Below, piece by piece: positions 60,416 through 64,000 of a DNA stretch of 64,000 bases (position 1 is its first letter; every line of letters starts with the position of its first letter). This DNA is from JAHQVI01 sp050330195. Its GTDB lineage: Bacteria > Pseudomonadota > Alphaproteobacteria > Rhizobiales > Rhodomicrobiaceae. A model generated the notes under the pieces. The model was not told the DNA's origin. It saw nothing but the letters and a program-made list of their open reading frames with translations, and did not search any database. Location of the stretch: NCBI GenBank assembly GCA_050330195.1, contig JBHJOB010000046.1, forward strand, positions 1 through 64,000, written 5' to 3'. Made by a program: the position numbers and the translations under genes.

Positions 60416-61336
60416 ATGAGTATCTGGACGACCCTGCCTGCACAGGTCATGCATGTGCCCACGATTCCGGTCCTGTCGGTTGGAAATCTCAAGGGCGGTG
60501 TCGGAAAGACGAGCCTCGTCGCCAATCTCGCAGTCGCGCTGACGCTGGCCGGCTACCGCGTTCTGGCGATAGATCTGGATTTCCAGGCCTCGCTGTCCGT
60601 CGCGCTGCCGCCGCAGATCATACCCCGCTATGAAGACGCCGATGGCGGAATCCACGCTCTTCTGAGCGAAAGCTATGACATGTTCCATAACAATCAGGTC
60701 ACTGCGATGGGCGTTCCGCCTTTCTCTGATCTGAGACTGGTGCGGACATCGCTGGAGTTGTCCGATGTCGAAGATAAGCTTTTCGCCGCGTTCATTCTTG
60801 GAGAACGCGAGAAGGATCCGCGTTTCGCGCTGGCGCGCAAGCTTGTCGATCCAAGACTGGGCAGAGATTTCGATATCGTCATCATCGATACGCCGCCGCG
60901 TCTGACGATGGCGTCGATCAACGCATTCTGCGCCTCCACTCATGTGCTGATCCCGACCTCTCTGACGGCAATGTCCAGAAGCGGCGCGGTGACGTTCGTT
61001 CATTATCTGAACCAGTTTCGCAAGAACATGTGCCCGGCCATCAAGGTGCTCGGGGTTCTTGCGACATTCACCGCTCCGGGCAAGCTGAACACGGCGGAAA
61101 ACCGGGTGCTGGATGAACTGGAAACCTTTCTTCCCGGCGTGGAGGTCTGGCGAGATCTCTTTATCCCGCTGCGCCAGGGCATTGCCAATAACCGGGTTCT
61201 TCAGGATCAGAACCTCAAGGCCCTGTTCGCGGCTGTCGCCAGGAAGGTCGCCGCCAAACTGGAATTGAAACGAAATGGAAACACTCAAGGTCGCCACGCT
61301 CATCGAGGCTCTGGCTTTCGTGGGGCGGATTTATAG
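60416..61336 (+). CDS. ParA/MinD-type ATPase
   Basis: A 306-aa P-loop ATPase. The deviant Walker A LKGGVGKTSLVANLA is near residue 29, with the A' motif LAIDLDFQASLS and Walker B VIIDTPPR at about 155. Such ATPases position or partition cargo on a membrane or nucleoid. The usual ParB partner and centromere-like repeats are absent. The small membrane protein upstream and the 158-aa protein downstream are the likely partners; the latter overlaps the end of this gene by 62 bases. Cargo unknown; could be defence, partition or a placement system. Confidence 0.8.
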   Translation: MSIWTTLPAQVMHVPTIPVLSVGNLKGGVGKTSLVANLAVALTLAGYRVLAIDLDFQASLSVALPPQIIPRYEDADGGIHALLSESYDMFHNNQVTAMGVPPFSDLRLVRTSLELSDVEDKLFAAFILGEREKDPRFALARKLVDPRLGRDFDIVIIDTPPRLTMASINAFCASTHVLIPTSLTAMSRSGAVTFVHYLNQFRKNMCPAIKVLGVLATFTAPGKLNTAENRVLDELETFLPGVEVWRDLFIPLRQGIANNRVLQDQNLKALFAAVARKVAAKLELKRNGNTQGRHAHRGSGFRGADL

Positions 61337-61751
61337 TAACAAGGATGGCTCCCAGCCTGCCGAGCCGGTCAGGAAAGTCATTGCCCAACTCGATGGCGCG
61401 GAAGATCTGACTCTGGGGGAATGGGCGGAAGCCAGGCGGTCCAAGGTGAAATCGAAGCCGGCGAGGCAGGTGAAGCGGAAGGCTGAGGCTGCAAGCCTCG
61501 ATGAGGTTCTGGCACAGCTACAGCAAGCCGGAACGCACGGGGCGCTTCGCGACTCCATCGCGCATCTTGCTCTGAGCGCAGCCGAATGGAAAGCGCTGGC
61601 CAGGCAGGTGACGGGCCGTTCGGCAAAATCGGGCAAGGCCGCGCGCGAGACCGTCGAGACATTCTTGAGCGACCGGCTTCTTCTTGACGAGCGCGTCGAG
61701 AGCGTGAAGCGTCAATTCCGGCCAGCTACTCCGCCGCCTGCGGCCTCCTGA
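61275..61751 (+). CDS. 158-aa protein, third gene of the ParA operon
   Basis: A soluble, mostly helical protein with a basic middle (ARRSKVKSKPARQVKRKAE, residues about 54-72) suitable for nucleic-acid contact. It overlaps the ParA gene by 62 bases in another frame, which fits translational coupling. Its last eight residues (ATPPPAAS) and stop are encoded inside the left 35-bp direct repeat, so its original 3' end was convergent with uvrA. Family not recognised. The consistent overlap and helix pattern support it as real. Confidence 0.62.
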   Translation: METLKVATLIEALAFVGRIYSNKDGSQPAEPVRKVIAQLDGAEDLTLGEWAEARRSKVKSKPARQVKRKAEAASLDEVLAQLQQAGTHGALRDSIAHLALSAAEWKALARQVTGRSAKSGKAARETVETFLSDRLLLDERVESVKRQFRPATPPPAAS

Positions 61752-61762
61752 TCGGCCGCCGC
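61728..61762. repeat. 35-bp direct repeat, left copy (duplicate of uvrA 3' end)
   Basis: Starts ACTCCGCCGCCTG and is identical over 35 bases to 62984-63018, which is the last 11 codons of uvrA in reverse. The identity stops abruptly at both ends. It ends the ParA-operon gene on the left and starts the AT-rich insertion on the right. Confidence 0.9.
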
Positions 61763-62983
61763 CCAATTTAGCCCAACGTTGCTACGGCATCTGTGGATGG
61801 ATGCATTACGTTAGGGGACGCAACTTCAGAAATCACTCATAATTCCGTTGAAAGCAAGTTGGTGGTTGGGAATGAATGTCGGACTTCTTGATGCAAGGGG
61901 AACCGGAGCCATTTTTGGTTCTCTTAGAAGACAGTTCACTCCAGTTGAATTTTTCGATTTATGTTCGATCATTGAGGAGTTGGTGCTCCGCGAGAGGGTA
62001 ATCCTTGTCGGGAAGTTCCAAAAGCTTCCGCGTAATTTCAAGTGGGAGCTGCAACCGTTTATCAATGAACAAGTCTGCGAGATAAACCTTCAACCAACGC
62101 GGCTGGTAAACCTCCCTCCCGTCAATAAGAGTTTGGCTGAAATGATCCGGTCAGGACGAGAAGCTGAACTTTTCTGCTCAACGCAGCAAGACGCATCACA
62201 TGAAGTTACGCGGCTACTCGGTGCTGAGATCGACTTGAAAGCGCCGACGACGCCTTTGCTGCGGCATCTTGCGCATTTTGGCTCTTCGCGGAGACCTCAC
62301 ATTGACAATGACGTATGCGATCTTCGTGCGCAGTATGGAAAAATAGCAGGAGCATTAGATGACTGGAATTGGCATCAAACCCGAACGACTGGCGTGAAAT
62401 ATATCGCGATTCCACCACTGGGCTTAGAATGTATCCAGCGGTGTTATTCCTTCGAGCAAATTCCTGATCGAATCTTGGAGCTTAGGCATGAATATCGGCA
62501 TCTAAGAGACAAAATGATTGAGCTGGCAGCTATACTGTCGGACCCGAAGTTGTCGAAATCAAAATATATTTCACTAATAAGCTCTTGGTCAGAGCGTTGG
62601 AACTCTTGTCTAGACACACCCTCCGGCCACGTTCTGGGAATCGGCATTAGCAATATCGAGCTGCTTGTAAAAGGACAGGAAGTTACAGAGGCTGTCTGCA
62701 AGAGCAATTACCTTAAAGCGCTTAAATCTGTGTACGATTTAGTAAATGCAGGGTCTGAATTATGGCAGTTACGTTTGTTTCGACCGATGCATAGAACTGT
62801 ACACAATTACCTATCGGCTTCACCAAGCAATATGTGTATGGAAGTATCTCGCATATTTGAGATTTCACCTCACACTGCGTCAAAACAAATGTCCCTTGTT
62901 GGCTGCGCCAACACGAACTTGTGGAAGGCGGCGTTAGGGAACATAGGGAGTGTCAATCGGCGAGTAGCTGCCTAAATATCTTC
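61763..62983. mobile_element. 1.2-kb AT-rich insertion between duplicated uvrA 3' ends
   Basis: The segment between the two 35-bp repeats has a base composition and codon use unlike its neighbours and holds a single gene. The repeat recreates the end of uvrA, the pattern left by a site-specific integration or a short duplication at the target. No integrase, transposase or clear terminal inverted repeats are present, so it would be a non-autonomous or decayed element. Confidence 0.55.
61872..62975 (+). CDS. AT-rich 367-aa orphan protein in the insertion
   Basis: I do not recognise this protein. It starts MNVGLLDARGTG at ATG 61872; a TTG 24 bases upstream is also in frame. It has no signal peptide, no transmembrane helix and no classical enzyme motif. 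Helical and strand segments alternate, with Cys at several positions (IEECxx-type DLCSII, KWELQPFINEQVCE, HIDNDVCDLRAQYG). Codons end in A/T far more often than in the surrounding genes, indicating transfer. It fills the insertion at the uvrA 3' end. Function unknown; a defence or toxin role would fit its setting but is not shown. Confidence 0.6.
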   Translation: MNVGLLDARGTGAIFGSLRRQFTPVEFFDLCSIIEELVLRERVILVGKFQKLPRNFKWELQPFINEQVCEINLQPTRLVNLPPVNKSLAEMIRSGREAELFCSTQQDASHEVTRLLGAEIDLKAPTTPLLRHLAHFGSSRRPHIDNDVCDLRAQYGKIAGALDDWNWHQTRTTGVKYIAIPPLGLECIQRCYSFEQIPDRILELRHEYRHLRDKMIELAAILSDPKLSKSKYISLISSWSERWNSCLDTPSGHVLGIGISNIELLVKGQEVTEAVCKSNYLKALKSVYDLVNAGSELWQLRLFRPMHRTVHNYLSASPSNMCMEVSRIFEISPHTASKQMSLVGCANTNLWKAALGNIGSVNRRVAA

Positions 62984-64000
62984 ACTCCGCCGCCTGCGGC
63001 CTCCTGATCGGCCGCCGCTGGAGCAGTTCAGCGAGGAACTGCCCGGTGTAGCTCTCCTTCGCCTTCGCGACCTTCTCCGGCGTGCCCTCGGCAACGATAC
63101 GACCGCCGCCGTCGCCGCCTTCGGGACCAAGGTCGATGATCCAGTCGGCCGTCTTGATGACCTCAAGATTATGCTCGATCACGGCAACCGTATTGCCCGT
63201 ATTGACCAATTCGTGCAGCACTTCCAGAAGCTTGGCCACATCATGGAAATGCAAGCCCGTCGTCGGCTCGTCGAGAATGTAGAGCGTGCGACCCGTCGCA
63301 CGTTTCGACAGCTCCTTGGCCAGCTTGATCCGCTGCGCCTCGCCGCCCGATAGTGTCGTCGCCTGCTGGCCGATCTTGATGTAGCCGAGGCCGACGCGCG
63401 CCAGTGTCGTCATCTTGTCGCGCACCGCCGGGACCGCCTTGAAGAACTCCGCGCCTTCCTCGACGGTCATGTCGAGCACGTCCGCAATCGACTTGTCGCG
63501 ATATTTGATTTCCAGCGTCTCGCGATTGTAGCGCTTTCCCTTGCACTGGTCGCAGGTGACGTAGACGTCGGGCAGGAAGTGCATCTCGATCTTGATGACG
63601 CCGTCGCCCTGACAGGCTTCGCAGCGGCCGCCCTTGACGTTGAAGGAGAACCGTCCCGGCTGGTAGCCGCGCGCCTTGGATTCGGGCAGGCCGGCGAACC
63701 AGTCGCGGATCGGCGTGAACGCGCCGGTATAGGTGGCCGGATTGGAGCGCGGCGTGCGGCCGATGGGGGACTGGTCGATGTCGATGACCTTGTCGAGATG
63801 CTCCAGCCCGTGCAGATCGTCGAAATGCGAGGGAGCCTCGCGCGCGCCGTTCAGTCGCCGCGCCACGGCCTTGTAGATCGTCTCGATCAGCAGAGTGGAC
63901 TTGCCGCCGCCGGAAACGCCGGTCACGCAGGTGAAGGTGCCCAGCGGGATCGACGCGCTGACATCCTTCAGATTGTTGCCGGTCGCGCCGGTCACGCGCA
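62982..64000 (-). CDS. uvrA: excinuclease ABC subunit A, C-terminal part (cut by window edge)
   Basis: The last 339 codons of the DNA-damage recognition ATPase of nucleotide-excision repair. Visible are the second Walker A (VTGVSGGGKSTLL), the zinc motif CEACQGDGVIKIEMHF with CDQCKGKRYN, the signature TLSGGEAQRIKLAKEL and Walker B LYILDEPTTGLHFHDVAKL. The C-terminus RRPIRRPQAAE coincides with the right copy of the 35-bp direct repeat. The N-terminal part lies outside the window. Confidence 0.96.
   Translation of the reverse strand, partial: RVTGATGNNLKDVSASIPLGTFTCVTGVSGGGKSTLLIETIYKAVARRLNGAREAPSHFDDLHGLEHLDKVIDIDQSPIGRTPRSNPATYTGAFTPIRDWFAGLPESKARGYQPGRFSFNVKGGRCEACQGDGVIKIEMHFLPDVYVTCDQCKGKRYNRETLEIKYRDKSIADVLDMTVEEGAEFFKAVPAVRDKMTTLARVGLGYIKIGQQATTLSGGEAQRIKLAKELSKRATGRTLYILDEPTTGLHFHDVAKLLEVLHELVNTGNTVAVIEHNLEVIKTADWIIDLGPEGGDGGGRIVAEGTPEKVAKAKESYTGQFLAELLQRRPIRRPQAAE
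62984..63018. repeat. 35-bp direct repeat, right copy (uvrA 3' end)
   Basis: The last 11 codons of uvrA, identical to 61728-61762. Being inside the coding region, this copy is the original; the left one is the duplicate created with the insertion. Confidence 0.9.

Overview
The window is a GC-rich stretch of an alphaproteobacterial chromosome. Several gene neighbourhoods are typical of Hyphomicrobiales (Rhizobiales): rsmD/rluB/tadA, purD divergent from xseA plus a DUF2093 gene, ubiA/cysQ-like/DUF4170/DUF374-waaA/lpxK, livHMGF with a DUF6867 gene, bdhA with a patatin gene, and lspA/lipoprotein/two M16 peptidases. The genus cannot be fixed from the sequence alone. About 62 genes are supported. 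Most are housekeeping, lipid or envelope genes; there are no rRNA genes, tRNAs, CRISPR arrays or transposases that I can see.

Layout. 0-12.7 kb: edge of an unknown gene, pgi, an M16 protease pair (one active, one degenerate), a lipoprotein, lspA, a CheY-like regulator, an RND/MMPL exporter, a PH-domain membrane protein, rsmD-rluB, an unrecognised 374-aa protein and tadA. 12.8-20 kb: three small envelope genes, an isochorismatase-like hydrolase, a patatin, a fluoroacetate-dehalogenase-like hydrolase, purD, xseA and DUF2093. 20-25.8 kb: exported MsrA and MsrB, then a sugar-acid cluster (ketoglutarate-semialdehyde-type dehydrogenase, IlvD/Edd dehydratase, RraA-like aldolase) whose genes are separated by palindromic repeats. 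25.8-30.2 kb: the most unusual locus. It holds an HPr-kinase-like/PqqD fusion, an 82-residue Ser/Arg-rich peptide with an export-type leader, and a subtilisin-like protease with nearly the same leader, divergent from an ECF sigma/anti-sigma pair. 30.3-36.4 kb: rsmE and lipid A/quinone genes, including a fused acyltransferase-Kdo transferase. 36.4-43.4 kb: a P1 peptidase and a complete branched-chain amino acid ABC transporter. 43.8-53.9 kb: fadE, a fadJ-like gene, fadI-like thiolase, two tandem thioredoxin-like proteins with a CcdA-like partner, a MerR regulator and fadD. 54-59.7 kb: an ACP/ketosynthase pair, bdhA-patatin, and DUF502, DUF3096 and Cys-rich small proteins. 59.7-64 kb: an AT-rich segment, a three-gene ParA operon, a 1.2-kb AT-rich one-gene insertion flanked by a perfect 35-bp direct repeat of the uvrA 3' end, and the uvrA 3' part.

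Two kinds of structure are not explained by ordinary annotation. First, an intergenic repeat family has four copies (about 12.67, 27.46, 33.22 and 59.30 kb). Its translated frame keeps an FFGKIELET-like core and two copies carry a terminal hairpin. Second, the peptide/kinase-PqqD/protease/ECF locus looks like a minimal peptide-modification and export system under its own sigma factor. Its logic (RRE-type PqqD recognition, HprK-type phosphorylation, subtilisin cleavage) is inferred, not shown. The fatty-acid genes, MerR regulator, ACP/KAS pair and 3-hydroxybutyrate dehydrogenase together suggest substantial beta-oxidation and ketone-body capacity.
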